Origin: Medicago truncatula
Lineage: Eukaryota > Streptophyta > Magnoliopsida > Fabales > Fabaceae
Length of the DNA stretch: 64,000 nt
NCBI RefSeq assembly: GCF_003473485.1
Contig: NC_053045.1
Coordinates: 32,462,494-32,526,493 of the forward strand
Direction of reading: 5' to 3'
Shown here: positions 11,872-27,882 of the stretch, one piece after another
Layout: the number at the start of each line of letters is the position of its first letter
Position numbering within the stretch: position 1 is the stretch's first letter
Position numbers and translations under genes: made by a program
The notes under the pieces: model-generated
The model's database searches: none
Told to the model about the DNA's origin: nothing
The model's input: only the letters and a program-made list of their open reading frames with translations

Positions 11872-13700
11872 AATTAACATGTGGTAGATAAATGTCTCCG
11901 CTAGCTAGAGTATAAGATTGTAGCAGAATTTTAGCATAAGATTATAGCAGAATCTTAGTATTTTTTATGTTTATTTTTTATCAACAGAAGCAAGTATTAG
12001 TATTAAAAAATGCACAATGTGATAAACAATGCTCATATATCAATCAATTGAAGTGTGAATAGTATGAGTTAATTGTATTCTATTGCTGTACATTTTTTTC
12101 TTAATACTTGTTCGACCATGGAATAAACACCAGCACTGTAATGTAATCATAATTCTTTAGTAAGAAATATGTTTTGGCAGAAGCAGGTTCCAAGGGTGAG
12201 AAAAATGTTTTAATATAGTTGTTCAAGCATCATTGCGAATTACCAAACCAAAGTATTTAGCTGCTACTTGCTAGTTGAGTTTTCGTTTGCTTTGTTGGTA
12301 AGAAAATTGATAGATTCTAGCTTAAAGCAGTTAGGTCTTAATAAAAACAGATTTCATTTAGTAAAATTTATAGCCGAGAGAAATGCCACGAACACTTCCT
12401 TTTTAACACTCTTTTTAGCATTCATTTTTTTATTGGTTGAAATTCATGGGGTCTCACCACTGTATGCGGGATCAATTTTCAAAGTTTGAGACCGACATGG
12501 ATTTTACCCGATAAGAAAGTGAGTGTTAAAGGAAAATAGAGTGTGTATAGTACTCTTCTTATAGCTGAAGACTAAGAATAGAGACAGTTAAGTTTTCATC
12601 ATCTATATCCTTTAAAGCTTTGACACAAGACCATACCAAAATTTTCCGACCAAGCTTTTAGTTTTTCATGAGACTAACAAAATAGTCTTTTAAAAATCGT
12701 TATTTGTTAGGATTAAAAATATTTTAATTATTGATGTTTAATGTTGAACACATAATCTTAGATTAAAAAAAAAAAAACATGTATACATAGATTTAATACA
12801 TGAAAACTTTTCTTCATGTTTGTGACAACTTTCCTTCATTTTATGATTCAATGCGCATGTGAGGATGCCTTACTACTCATGTTGCAGAGCTCCTATTCAT
12901 TATAGCCTTTGTTACTAAAAATATCCTTTCTTGGGTGGTAGGGTAGTGAACCTCTAAAAAGAATGTTGACCCCCCAAAAGACTTAAAAAAAAAAAGGTAT
13001 TAAATGTTCAAGAGAAAGTTCAAATTGACCATACATAAATTTTTCACGTGCTCACCATAGTAAAGTGTAACTGAAGTACTATAATTTTTCTTGGTGCTAA
13101 TCTTTTTTTTGGGTGCTAACTTAAGTAGAATTTTACAATCAGCAACTTTTTACAATATTGCATGGCGAGGTAATTATATGTAATTTTGTGACAATCAAGT
13201 CAAGTAAAAGTAATTATATGTCCCTAGCAGACTTCAAAATTTACTGACTTTCCCTAATCTTGAGATTGCACCTGTTGTGTTTTTAATAACTATTTCATCC
13301 GTTTCTAAATATAAGCAAATTTTATTTTTTAGATTCATTCAATTAATAATGTATGTAATCTATATTATGAACCACATACATCATTAATTAAATGAATTTA
13401 TGAATTTAAAAAGGAGGGAGTAGTATATTAGTCATATGTCTTATGTTGTTACACGTGACATAATGAGAATCCAGCACCCAAACTGTTAATTAGTAGAGAC
13501 TATAATGAGAACAATTGGGGCCATCTAGTTGTTGCTGCTTCTGTTTCTATTTTGTTTACTTATTTAAATGTATGTTGAATTATTAATTTAACTATTTATA
13601 GATTATTGAAATTATTAAATTAGAATGCATATTGTATTGAAAGTTTTATTTTTTTATATCAATATAGATAGTATACTTTTGTTTTTTGTTACATGAAGAA
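11872..13700. other. intergenic, small MITE-like repeats
   Basis: After the DUF3527 3' UTR there is no recognisable gene. About 12380-12560 is a degenerate foldback ('gaacacttcctttttaacac' against 'gagtgttaaaggaaaatag'). About 13288-13428 is another, with 'tatttcatccgtttctaaat' and 'aaaaggagggagtagta' at its ends and 'acatcattaattaaatgaat' mirrored inside, a Stowaway-like MITE. Confidence 0.5.
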
Positions 13701-13717
13701 AGGATTAAAAAAAAAAA

Positions 13718-13875
13718 CTAAAGACCTGAAGGATAAGTTACACTCATTACATCTGCCATAAGTAACGAATAATGTCCAGTCGAAGGATCAGGAAAAGTCA
13801 TCAGATTACTATAGAACGACGTTCCAAGCTTAGCTAGATAATCAACACAGATATTTGCCTTCTATGGGAGTATGA
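13718..13875 (-). pseudogene. RNase H-like LINE remnant
   Basis: On the minus strand an open stretch reads KANICVDYLAKLGTSFYSNL and continues about 28 residues to a TAG stop (13718-13720). 'ANICVDYLAKLG' resembles the REANKCADxLAKLG block of the RNase H-like C-terminal domain of plant L1-type retroelements. Only the last 50 or so residues are recognisable, so it is a truncated copy. It is separate from the remnants at 5.3 kb and 31 kb. Confidence 0.6.
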
Positions 13876-14099
13876 ATAAGTTAGAAAACTCCATTAGCCA
13901 TGTAATTTATGATAACCGCAATTTCATTATCATAATCATGAGTTGAAAAATCAGCATGTTGCACCTGATGTATGGTTTGCAACAACTTGGTGTAACAAGC
14001 CATATTTCTTAGACTTTTCACCTAGCAAATATAAATCTCATGCATAATTTTTTCATAGATAGCTGTTGACATATATTTTAGAGTGTTTATTTTCAACAG

Positions 14100-14402
14100 G
14101 AAGTTGTGGTGTCTGAGAGAAGTTTCTTTAAAGATATACTAAGTGCAACTGAGATTGACCAGGTTAAAAGAAAAGATTTCGACAAGTCTTTATCTTCAAC
14201 CGGAAATAAATTCAAATCCTCTCTGAAGAGGTAAGATGAAAGGTCCAGATACGTGGGAAGTAGATCAAATCTTTCGAAAATATTTAGTTTAGGACTGTTA
14301 ATCATTTCAGTTATTTTCTTATGTATATATACTTGTTTTTCTTAATAGGAAAAAAGGGTCGCAAATTATTAAGCAAAAGTTCTTCAAACTCTGAGTACCT
14401 AG
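14100..14402 (+). other. possible orphan exon pair, unrecognised
   Basis: The acceptor-like 'ttttcaacag' ending at 14099 is followed by an open stretch in one frame only (EVVVSERSFFKDILSATEID and on), closing at a donor-like 'aagag|gtaaga' near 14230. A second acceptor-like 'cttaatag' near 14349 leads to a short frame ending in TGA. No start codon, no further exons and no family recognised. It may be a gene remnant or chance. Confidence 0.2.
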
Positions 14403-14409
14403 CGTCGAG

Positions 14410-15420
14410 AGAAACGAGTAACAAAATGTACAGTCTAATGATTTGCTGAACCATTTACTTAAATGCAATAATATTTATCTTCTTTTAAACTTCTTTACCT
14501 TTATCTTTAAATCTTAATTTTATTTTCAAAACATAAACAACTTGTTGATTTGTGTCGAATCAGACAACTATCTTCATCCTTTTCATATTAAAATTCAATA
14601 ACATGAAGAACATTCAAACACTTTTCTAAAAAAACATTGCACAACATGTCATAAAATTTCTAGTTTGATTATGCAAGTAACTTTTAAAACTAACATTCTT
14701 GTTTACCAAAAACACCGATTAGCATAATTTGTATTTTATATTAATTTTTTTGACACAACATAATTAAATAATAAACTTCGTCAAACCAATGAAAAATCTT
14801 GTAAAATGCCAAATGTTTTTTGGTGGATGGAGAGGAGAATTTTTTTGCCCACTCTCTATGCTTCTCGAACGCTATCTGAAAAAAACTGGAAAGTTTCTCT
14901 AAATTTTTGAATTATAAAATTGAAATTAGTTTTTTTTTTTTTTTTTTTTTTGGCTATTTTCAAAGAAAAGAATTTAGTCACGGTTGTTTTGGCCAAAATT
15001 GAACCATGACTAACTCTGATTTTTTTTTGTTTAGGATTTTACCCATTTAGATTTTTAAAATCTGAATAGAAAACAAATGTTATTAAACATTTAAATTTTA
15101 AGATCCGAACACCACTTTTATGGCAAAATTAAATTTCTCATTTTCCTCCTAATTTTTTTGGCTCAAGAGGGGTTCAAAGCATAGCATGCAAGAAGAGTAT
15201 GAAGATTACTAAAATCTGAATTACTTGTTCTACCGAAATAATTTCATTTGAAACACAATTGAACATTAAATATAGACACATTTTACAATCAGATTGAAAC
15301 TTTTATTCTCCAAATAAAACCAAACATACATGTGAGGTATAAAAAAGTAGATCATATTACTATAGTTTATTGTATTATATGTTTATGATTCTAATTTTTA
15401 CCATTATCAACATGGGCGGC
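14410..15420. other. AT-rich intergenic, nothing recognised
   Basis: No gene, RNA or clear transposon end seen. It contains a long T-run at about 14930-14951 and weak direct repeats. Confidence 0.5.
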
Positions 15421-15479
15421 TGGTTTAAATAAATAATCAAATGTTCCCTTTTCCAAGACTCATCTGAGTCGAAGAATTA

Positions 15480-16600
15480 TCTTCAGAGTTGTTGTGAATT
15501 CGTACAAAATCACACCAATGAATAACAAAGATGTGTGGAGCAAAAGGAAGTGGTAATCAATAGATAAAGTGTCTCCAAACAACAACAACAAAAAACAGAC
15601 CTAGATCTAAGTGTAGAGCAACACAAGCATAATCAAAGCAATAAAGATAAGCAATGAAAGAAAGAAACAAACACACCAAGATTGTTAACTCAGTTCGGTC
15701 CAATATGACCTAATTTGGGGGAGAGAGCAGCTCTCCAATCCACTATGATGAACGTGTTACAAAAGAGTTATAAAAAATTAGCTTACAAGCTTACACAAGA
15801 AAAAAAACCTAATTTCTACCCATTTTGTGTCAGCCACTCTCACAATATGAATCCTAAGAGAAAACACAAAAGGAAGCTTTTTGATCCTTCCAATGGTGAA
15901 ATCTCACTACCCAAGGTGTTTACAATGTTTCCCAACCCTCAAGAGAACCTCACTACAAAGACTCTCAACCCTAAAGTTACCTTCTTTGTATTCCCAAGTT
16001 TCTCTCTCAAAGCCACACACAAAAGATGAAGAAAGAAGCCTTAAATAATACTCTCTCTATCCCTTAATACATGACACAGTTGACTCCATTACGCATTTCA
16101 ATGCATAATTTTGAGCTTACATATCTTGAATAATATGTTAGAAAAAATCATGAAAATTTGATATTTTGAAAATACTCATCGAGACGAATCTAACGACATC
16201 TTATATGATAGTATTATTTATCTATGTATATTAGTAGAAATATATGGTCAAAGTAAACTAGGTCAAAATTGCAAATTTTCAAATAGGTCATCTATTGCGG
16301 GACAAAGGGAGTATTCAGAAATACGCAGCATCGTGCCACGATGGAGCAGGTATAGTACATTACTATACCTTATCCGCTACATCGTGCCACGTTCCTCCTG
16401 GATCGTGCCACGTTCATCTTCCATCGTGCCACGTTCCTTCTGGATCGTGCCACAAATTTTCCAACGACAAATCCAAATCTGAACCATCCAATCGTGACAC
16501 GTTGCCCTGCAAACGTGCCACGATTTCTCAGTGCTTCAACATCAAATTCTTGAGGCAATTTACAACAAGAGTGATGTTGGAAATTTTCCTAGCAGATCCC
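15480..16600 (-). mobile_element. copia-like LTR (probable solo or partial), minus orientation
   Basis: Read on the minus strand, about 15745-15685 gives 'agagctgctctctcccccaa' and then 'attggaccgaactgagttaa'. The rest runs to 'attggtgtgattttgtacga' and 'attcacaaca', with its end near 15490. This is the R/U5 part of a copia-type LTR. The same order of motifs occurs on the plus strand at 30.35-30.57 kb. Upstream (about 16310-16540) is a 21-bp tandem repeat that may be part of U3. No polyprotein is present, and the far LTR border was not defined. The superfamily is inferred from the LTR style. Confidence 0.5.
16331..16524. repeat. 21-bp tandem repeat with core atcgtgccacg
   Basis: Copies of 'atcgtgccacgttcctcctgg' start at 16381, 16402, 16423 and 16444, exactly 21 bp apart. 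Outlying copies lie at about 16330 and, again 21 bp apart, at 16491 and 16512. The core 'cgtgccacg' is close to its own reverse complement. On the minus strand the array reads as heptapeptides NVARSRR/NVARWKM, but no start or family supports coding. Confidence 0.8.
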
Positions 16601-17060
16601 ATAGAATAGCCCCAGTGTCTAAGCTGAAATATTAGAAAAAAAGTATATATCAAAACTATCGGTCAGTGTCACACAAAACCTTACAAGATTGTTTTGTTAC
16701 TTATCATAAGGTTTTGGTGTGTGGTTTATAAGAGAAGAGAAATCTAAATATCAAAGATTAAGATATATAGTTCCTGCGTGTGTCTGTGAATAGAAAATCG
16801 GCCCAGCTGAGTTGGTGCTTAGGAGGATAAATTGGGCAAGTGAGAGCTGGAATGGTAATATACTTTAATTTAATTATTAATAACTATCACCTGAACCAGA
16901 TAGGGCGTGTCTCCCCAGAGGCCTCCATTATTAGTTTGAAATGTTAAGGAAAAGAACATTATGGACCTTTCTCACGTCAAGTGTCTGCCCACTCATGAAC
17001 TGTGATCGTACGTTTGTGACTTCGTAAGCATTCTAGCTGGATTTCGATGTAACATGTGAA

Positions 17061-17628
17061 TCTTCACACTGTCATTTTGTTTCAAGATAAAACAATCAAA
17101 GTAATAAGATCTTGGATCGTAGTATAAAATAACAAAGAAATAGAAGGGGATGGAAAACATTGTATTTAATTTGGGTATTTGAAATGAAAAAGAGTCTTGT
17201 GTGTTTTATGTGATATACAAATATCGTTTAAGTTGAAGAATTTTTTTCAAATTATAAGATTGATGATGTTGTATGTAATAGAGCGTTTGCAGTTAAAGGA
17301 CGAACACAAGAATAAAATAAGCATATTGGATATGAGAATATTGTGTTGGATGGTGGTAAGGTCGAACGCGATATGATTAAAAATGACAATATTAGTTGAA
17401 GTAGCACTTATAGTAAAAATATGGTGGAAAATAGACTTAAGTTTTTTGAGTATGTAGAAAAAAATATGTAGATTTTATACTAAGGAGATTAGAATAGATG
17501 AAAGATGGTCGGATGGTTGGAGATTAGAAAGACCTAAAAGATCACAAAAAAAAAAAAAAGAAAGAAAGATCTGAAATACTATTACGAAATATTTAGTTGG
17601 ATCTAAATATGATTTATGATTAAACATT
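17061..17628. repeat. direct repeat, copy 1
   Basis: Begins 'tcttcacactgtcattttgt' and ends near 'tttagttggatctaaatatg'. It matches 18242-18822 in the same direction along its whole length with scattered substitutions and small indels. No reading frame is preserved. Only the palindrome 17632-18178 and a short stretch separate the two copies. Confidence 0.8.
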
Positions 17629-17631
17629 AGG

Positions 17632-18178
17632 CTTAATTACACTTTCGATCCTTGCATTTTGACCAGCTCACGAAAATGGTCATGCCTCTTTCAAATCGAA
17701 CAAAACCGTATCTGAACTATCATGTTTTTTGGAGTTTTAGTCCTACACCCTATTTTCAACTCCAAAAACGCACATAAATGACAGTTTTAACTACCACCTA
17801 TGCTCAACCATGAAATAAACAAGGAATAAAGCATGTGAGTACAAGCAATCTACTTATTCAACACACTAACCAAAAAAATCTAATTTCTAAGACCCTAATT
17901 TCAGGTAACATGTCTTAGAAATTAGGGTTTTTTTGTTAGTGTGCTGAATAAAGTAGATTGCTTGTACCCACATGCTTTATTCCTTATTTATTTCATGGTT
18001 GAGCATATGTGATAGGACTAAAGCTGCCATTTCTATACGTTTCTGGAGTTGAAAATATGGGGTAGGACTAAAAGAGCAAAAAACATGATAATTTAGGAAC
18101 GGTTTTGTTCGATTTGAAAGAGGCAGGACCATTTTCGTGAGCTTGTCAAAATGCGAGGATCAAAAGTGTAATTAAGAC
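17632..18178. mobile_element. foldback element, 547-bp near-palindrome
   Basis: The left arm starts 'gcttaattacactttcgatc' and the right arm ends 'gatcaaaagtgtaattaaga'. The two arms mirror each other almost to the centre near 17905, for example 'agcatgtgagtacaagcaat' against 'attgcttgtacccacatgct'. The 'ggcttaatt' end resembles Mutator-type foldbacks such as the one at 31542. I could not find a matching 9-bp target duplication, so the borders may be eroded. No coding capacity. Confidence 0.8.
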
Positions 18179-18241
18179 TTTATGGTGTAATTTGATCTAT
18201 GTAAAGCTTCTTGTTGTAAGTTTTTCCCTGTTAATAGATCG

Positions 18242-18822
18242 TCTTCACACTGTCATTTTGTTTTAAGATAAAACAATTAAAGTAATAAGATTAGAAATAT
18301 CTTGTATCATCGTGTACAAAATAATGAAGAAGAAATATAAGGAGATGGAAATCAATGTATTTAATTAGGGTGATTGAAATGAAAAAGAGTCTCACATCTT
18401 TTATGTGATATAAAAATATCATTTAAGTTAAAGAATTTTTTTCAAACAACGACAAGAGTATGAAATAGAGTGTTCGCAGTTAAGAATCAGCGCAAGAATA
18501 AAATAAACATATTATATATGAGAACATTGTGTTGGATGGTGGTAAGGTCAAACGAGATATGATTAAAAATGACAATATTAGAGGGAGTTAAAGTAGCACT
18601 TATAGTAAAAAAAAATGGTGGAAAATAGGCTTTAGTGGTTTGAGTATGTAAAAAAAATGTAGATTTTGTACTTAGGAGACTGGAATAGATGAAAGATAGT
18701 CGGGTGGTTGAAGATAAAGAAAGACTTAAAAATCACAAAAAAAAAAAAAAAGAGAGAGAAAGACCTGAAATACTATTACGAAATATTTAGTTGGATCTAA
18801 ATGTAGTTTATGATCAAACATT
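18242..18822. repeat. direct repeat, copy 2
   Basis: This is the partner of 17061-17628, beginning 'tcttcacactgtcattttgt' and ending 'ttagttggatctaaatgtag'. Between 18823 and the BSK leader (about 19230) only AT-rich DNA is seen. Confidence 0.8.
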
Positions 18823-19521
18823 TTTAAGATCAATATTATAAAATAGAAAAATCTTATAAACATTTTTATATCGCATTCAATCCAAATGGTTTTCACAAAA
18901 TATCATCAAAAAATTCTTTTTTTCTTTAGTGTCTTTGAATCGGTGTACGATTTTATTTCGGATCGGTTTAAATTTTAATGACCCTAATTATGAGTAGTAG
19001 CAAGGTGAGCAAGTGCATGATGAACAGAAGTGGTAGTGACTGACACAACAATTCATTGTAGCAGCAACAAGCCACACACAAATTATTACAAGCAAAAAAG
19101 TTGTAACCTTTTTGAGTAGTGTTATTTGAACAACCAAATGAGATAATTTATGTGACAGCTTCTTTTTTCTCTCTTTTCATTGGTCAAAAAAAATGGAGAG
19201 AGAAAAATGAAGAGAAAGAATAAGAGTATAATGTGAGTATGAGAGATAAAGTTGTTAAAAAGTTGTCAAAGACAAACGTAGCTGTACAAATATCATTTCT
19301 CAACTTTTTCCCACTGACTTTCTTTCTTTCTCTCTTCCCAAACAACACCGCCGTATTTCACTTTCTTCCTCCTTTTACTAAAAACTTCACTTCATCTTTT
19401 CTCCTACTTCAAAAACTCAAAACCAAACAGAAACAGAAAAAAGAACAACACTGTTACAGTGACACAACACACAGAAGCAAAAGAAGTTTGTTTTGTTTTT
19501 GTTTGGTTGCATTTTTCACCA

Positions 19522-23232
<3,711 letters not shown>

Positions 23233-24526
23233 AATTGTATAGTGTTTTTTATTATTTCTCCCTTATTTACCAACCAAATTTTAAGCATGGTTATTGAATG
23301 TATCTAATGAATCTTTCCTTCAGCTTTTAGGCTTCTGGTTGTGATGGCCATGGCTTCCATGAATTTCCTTTTGTTTTTTTGGTCTGATGATGTGAATCTC
23401 AAATTTTAATTTTCTTATAATATTTCTTTTGATTTTGCTGAAAAAGATGTCACGTTACTAGTCAGCCTCGTACACTTCTAAGTTCTAAACATAAGTTGAC
23501 CATTTATTCAATCTATTATTATTTTTCGAAGCGGGTGCTGCATTTTCTTCTTCCAAAGCTCTTCACACGTGATTTGATTTTGCATCAGACACTATTGACA
23601 AGCAATAGAGAGAAGAAAAATCTTTATAAAAAAATAGAAAGAAGAAAAGTGGATACTAATTTCATTTTAAAAATGAGATGGAAGGCAAGGCGTTAACCTT
23701 GGTTGCTAACTTATTTTCAACACTTTTTTTATTCATTAAAATTCATGTAGGTCCTACTAAAATATGTAGCATCTATATAAATTTGGTGTGTGGTCCATAT
23801 AAATTTTAACTAAAATTGTTTTGAAAAGAGTGTGTTGCTAATGTTATTCGGATTTACTAAATTATTACCGTTCAGAAAAAATTCAAAAGCAACCGAGTAT
23901 CACAAAACACTAACTGAGCACCATAAAACCAAGATATAACCTAACGACTATTATAGAATAAAACTTTATGTGAGTTGGATCCAACGTGTTAACTAGAGCT
24001 GAATTTCACTGAAAATATCGATCCCTTATGAGTATTAAATAAGAAAAGATCTCACAAAGTACTCGGTTAATCTTTCCCTTTGCGTATAGTACATCTAGTA
24101 AGAAGTAACTAAAATCATAGCATGCTCAGCCTTGCTACTTGGGTTTATCTGTAACATTTCCAGCTACAAGGATGCAGTATCTTAATTATTGCACACACGC
24201 TTGCCATCACATTAAAATGAAAATAGCAATTGTACCGAAATCTTTATGGAAAGAATACATTCGAATCGTACAATGGACAATATATCCTGAATAACGTGAT
24301 GTGTTTACATCTCATAAATAATAATGTAACTGGTCTACTGAAGATCTAAAACGATCAGCGGTATCCAGGTTCCCGTATAAATCTACAACAAAACCTCTTA
24401 GATTATTTCTAGAAAGCATAGGTTAAAAATTGGCAATTTGCTCCAACTGCTGATAACAACAATAATGCGTACAAGAATGTATGCAAAAATCTTAAAGTGT
24501 GTTGGCAAAATTCTCTATCAGGCCCT
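23233..24526. other. convergent 3' region between BSK and DiT1
   Basis: The two genes converge here, so this holds both 3' UTRs. A foldback at about 23700-23850 ('gttgctaacttattttcaac' against 'ttgaaaagagtgtgttgcta') is a MITE of the same type as 3000-3132. No further gene is seen. Confidence 0.55.
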
Positions 24527-27500
24527 TTACCACAAGCCAATGGCTTTCCACCAAATAGACCCAAGTCCAAGCCAGATGACAATATTAACAATACTAATAA
24601 CAAAGCCATAACCCCACCATTTGGCAAGTGGGACATAGTTGGCACCGAAAAATACTGGAGCAGACCCAATCCCATAATGAGTAAGGCCTCCCATAAGGTT
24701 GGAGAGGAATGACAACACCATGGCTCCGAAGAATGGTGGAGTTCCCAAAGCAGTAGCAACAGACAAAAATGCAGTAAACATAGCACCAATATGAGCAGCT
24801 CCACTGGCAAAGAAGTAATGAGAGTAGAAGTAGAGGAGGACCAGTATACCAAAAGATAGTTGCCATGAAAGGCCCAATCCACCAACAAACTGTGTAATAA
24901 CAGTAGCAAACTCTTTCATTGACATAATCAAGGTATATATATATAATTGTTTCAATAATTACTCAAAAATTGAAATTCTATCATAAAACATGGTGCATAA
25001 TGCAACACATCGGTAATATTGTATGGTATGCATGTAACCTATTATTACACTTAAATAAATAGCATTTCTTCAGTGGCAATTACTAGGACTCATAGGACTA
25101 AGAAGTAAGTACTCATGATAACCTTGAGTGGACCAATTTAAAACCAAAAGAAAATCACATATAAATACCAGAGGAAGGGAGGTTTTGATTTAGTATATGC
25201 TTTGACCATGAAACAGATGCTGATCAACTCAGAAGTAGGAACAAAGCACCCCAAATGAACCAAGATCCATGATGTGTTCCAAGAGAACACACAACACAAG
25301 CATGCCGATCAATCATTACCTATGAAGCACGGACACAGACACGGACACCGGACACGACACGGACGCCGACACGCCGACACGGATAATAATTTGAGAAAAT
25401 TACATAATTCAGTGTAATTATAGGTGTCGTGTCGGTGTCCGACACCGACGCGTGTCCGACACCGGGACACGCCTATTCTGAGGAGTGTCCGTGCTTCATA
25501 GATCATTACTTACTAGAGGCATGTATGTCAAATAATCATAAAAAGCTGGCTGAAATCTTATTTGCTTCTGAATATTTCAAAACATGCTCCAGTGGTTGAT
25601 TTGGTCAAACAACTAGTAAAAGATAGTATGAAATAAATTAAACAAAAAATCATGCATTCACCATTTTACCCAGAAAACAGATGAAAGGCAAAAGAACTGA
25701 AGATCAACGATCATCAGAAGCAGCATAAGTAAAGTTCAATGAATATTACACTCGAGGTAGAAAGATGAGACATGAAATATACCTTGACTACAGTTTGACT
25801 GAACCAAGAGATGAGACCATATTTGTTCAAGTACCCGGCCATTGCAATGAGGGCAGCAAACCACGTGAGAGTATCCCAGGCAACACCCTCAGCTAAGCAC
25901 TCTTTCCATGTTACAACCCCTGAGATGAGGAGTACAGCTAATCCAAGAATGGCAGCAGTTACGGCATCTATATTAAGAAGCCCTCCAAACACCCAAAGTC
26001 CCACCTGGTAAAATTGAGCAAGGGATGGAATAAGTCACAAAAAAAAAACTAAAATTCTAAGGCATTTAAAGTACTACACTGTATTCACCAAATCAAGACA
26101 TAAGGTATACATCAATGCAACTACTACTAGACAAGGTTTTAAAAAAGATCCACTACTCGGAACGTCAAAGTTTTTATGTCCCTATGACTGCATTGAGACC
26201 GCGATCGTGACCGCATCATCCATATTTGTCAGGAATTTTCGCAATATCAAGGATAGCAACGGTGGTTTAAAAACTTGCTACTAAATGATTAGTTTTGAAG
26301 ACCATTAGGAGGATGCACAACCTAATTTAGAAAACAAATTTAAATATGGAGTAACGAGTCATTAACCAATGCCTAATGATTTACAGGTCACTCAGCTAAA
26401 AAGCAAACCACACCATCTGTCTAATGACCAACCAACAATGCCAATTGGACGCTCGACTCAATAAGCACAAAAGTCCCAACAGAACAGTTGAGAAACAAAA
26501 CCATTCTATTATATACTGTTAACATTTGATTCCAAAAGGGTATGGCACAGAATGGCATCATAAGTTTGTGATCGGTTGAGTGGCATGAGGACCAACTTTG
26601 CATATAGATTGGCTTTTCTAAAAATTTGGGTTCAGTCTAACTCAATCCTTCAAAAATCAAACAGAGTTCCAGAATATGAAAGTAAAATCTACAAAAACAG
26701 TTCCAAAATAGTGAAGTTATCTACCCGATTTCATGTTTATACTCTACAATAAAACACATTATATTAGACAGATAAATTGTGCAAACTTATTACCGTAAGA
26801 AACAGAGTGGCAGTCATAATTTTCTCATTAGTCGTCATAGGCCCCATTTTCTCCAACTTCTCCCTAGCAAGCTTAGGTGCATCAGGACTAGATTTCAACT
26901 TCGGAGGATAAATAATATACAAAATCAACGGCACCAAAACCAACGAAACCAAACCCGGCACAATAGCCGCTTTAGCCCAATCCACCCACCCAATCGTCTG
27001 GCCAATCGAATTCAAAGTAAGAGTCGCACATAACGGATTCGCAGCCATCGCAGTCAAAAACATGGCCGACGAAATACAAGACGTTTGAAAACAAGTAAGC
27101 ATCAACCAAGATCCAAGCTTCTCCTCAGTCCCATCACCAACATTACTTCCACAAGCAACACAAAGAGACTTAACCAACGGTAAAAATATCCCACCAGCCC
27201 TTGCCGAAACCGAAGGAATCGCCGGAGCTAACAATGCTTCACTAAAAACCAAACTATAACCTAACCCTAATGAAGAACTACCAAAAAGCTTCACAAATTG
27301 ATACGCAACACGGTTACCTAATCCAGTTTTGATAAAACCTTTAGCAAAGAAAAAAGCTAGACAAATCAACCATGGAATTGGATCACCAAAACCGGAAAAT
27401 GCTGCAACAAAGGGAAGGGTTTTGGTGAGAACTGAAACTCCTAAACCTAGAATTGCCACAGCGCCGAGTGGGAGTGGTTGTGTGATGATTCCAACGATTG

Positions 27501-27882
27501 TTCCGAGGAAGATTGCGAGTAGTTGCCACGCGTTGCGGGATACACCTTCAGGAGTTGGAACAAACCAGAGGATTACTCCGGTGAGGATTGATGCTATAAG
27601 TGGTTTAATGGCGGCGCCTTGCCAAGGTTGAGCTGGTGGCGGAGCTGGTGATGGAGATGAAGCTGGTGTGATGGAGGCTGATGAAGCTCTAACGGTGAGA
27701 GTGTGGCGTTTTGAAATGAGGGGTGAGAAAATGGAAATGGGGGGCGTGTGAATTGATTTGAGGGGTTTGAAGTTGAAAGTGGAGGTGGATTGGGAATGTT
27801 GGCGGAGGGGTGGGGAGGAACGGAGGCGGAGGAATGGGAGGTTAGTGGCGGTGGTTGTGGTGGTGAGAGGAATCGAAGCCAT
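24527..27882 (-). CDS. DIT1: chloroplast dicarboxylate transporter 1 (2-oxoglutarate/malate translocator)
   Basis: Three exons on the minus strand: 27882-26794, 26004-25783 and 24889-24527. All junctions are phase 0 GT-AG, giving 557 residues, the usual length of plant DiT1. Residues 1 to about 75 are Ser/Thr/Pro-rich with few acids and end near RHTLTVRASS, a chloroplast transit peptide. From about 95 on there are a dozen or more hydrophobic segments of the DASS/SLC13 family, including 'PWLICLAFFFAKGFIKTGLG' and 'FSEALLAPAIPSVSARAGG'. Others are 'LGTPPFFGAMVLSFLSNLMG' and 'GLTHYGIGSAPVFFG'. The family protein sits in the plastid inner envelope. It imports 2-oxoglutarate against malate for GS/GOGAT ammonia assimilation and photorespiration, and also acts in the malate valve. 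Intron 1 (26005-26793) and intron 2 (24890-25782) hold MITEs. Confidence 0.95.
25320..25501. mobile_element. hAT-type MITE with 8-bp target duplication
   Basis: The inverted ends 'ctatgaagcacggacac' and 'gtgtccgtgcttcatag' are flanked on both sides by 'atcattac' (25312-25319 and 25502-25509). An 8-bp duplication is the hAT hallmark. The 182-bp body is rich in 'gacac' and 'gtgtc' repeats and has no coding capacity. It lies in DiT1 intron 2. A degenerate relative lies at about 61697-61850. Confidence 0.88.
26130..26275. mobile_element. MITE-like relic in DiT1 intron 1
   Basis: Left 'acaaggttttaaaaaag' and right 'ggtttaaaaacttgcta' are imperfect inverted ends around a GC-richer core with 'gagaccgcgatcgtgaccgc'. 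This end sequence is common in small plant elements. No target duplication was confirmed. Confidence 0.45.

Noticed and set aside
16370-16558. Minus-strand heptapeptide repeat (NVARSRR) as a repeat protein
   Set aside because: It is the translation of a 21-bp DNA repeat inside an LTR-like region, without a supported start, splice site or family.
24409-24909. 166-codon minus-strand frame rich in Leu
   Set aside because: It overlaps DiT1 exon 3 in another frame. The frame joined to the DiT1 exons gives the transporter C terminus, so this one is a shadow.
27329-27631. 100-codon plus-strand frame
   Set aside because: Antisense shadow of DiT1 exon 1.
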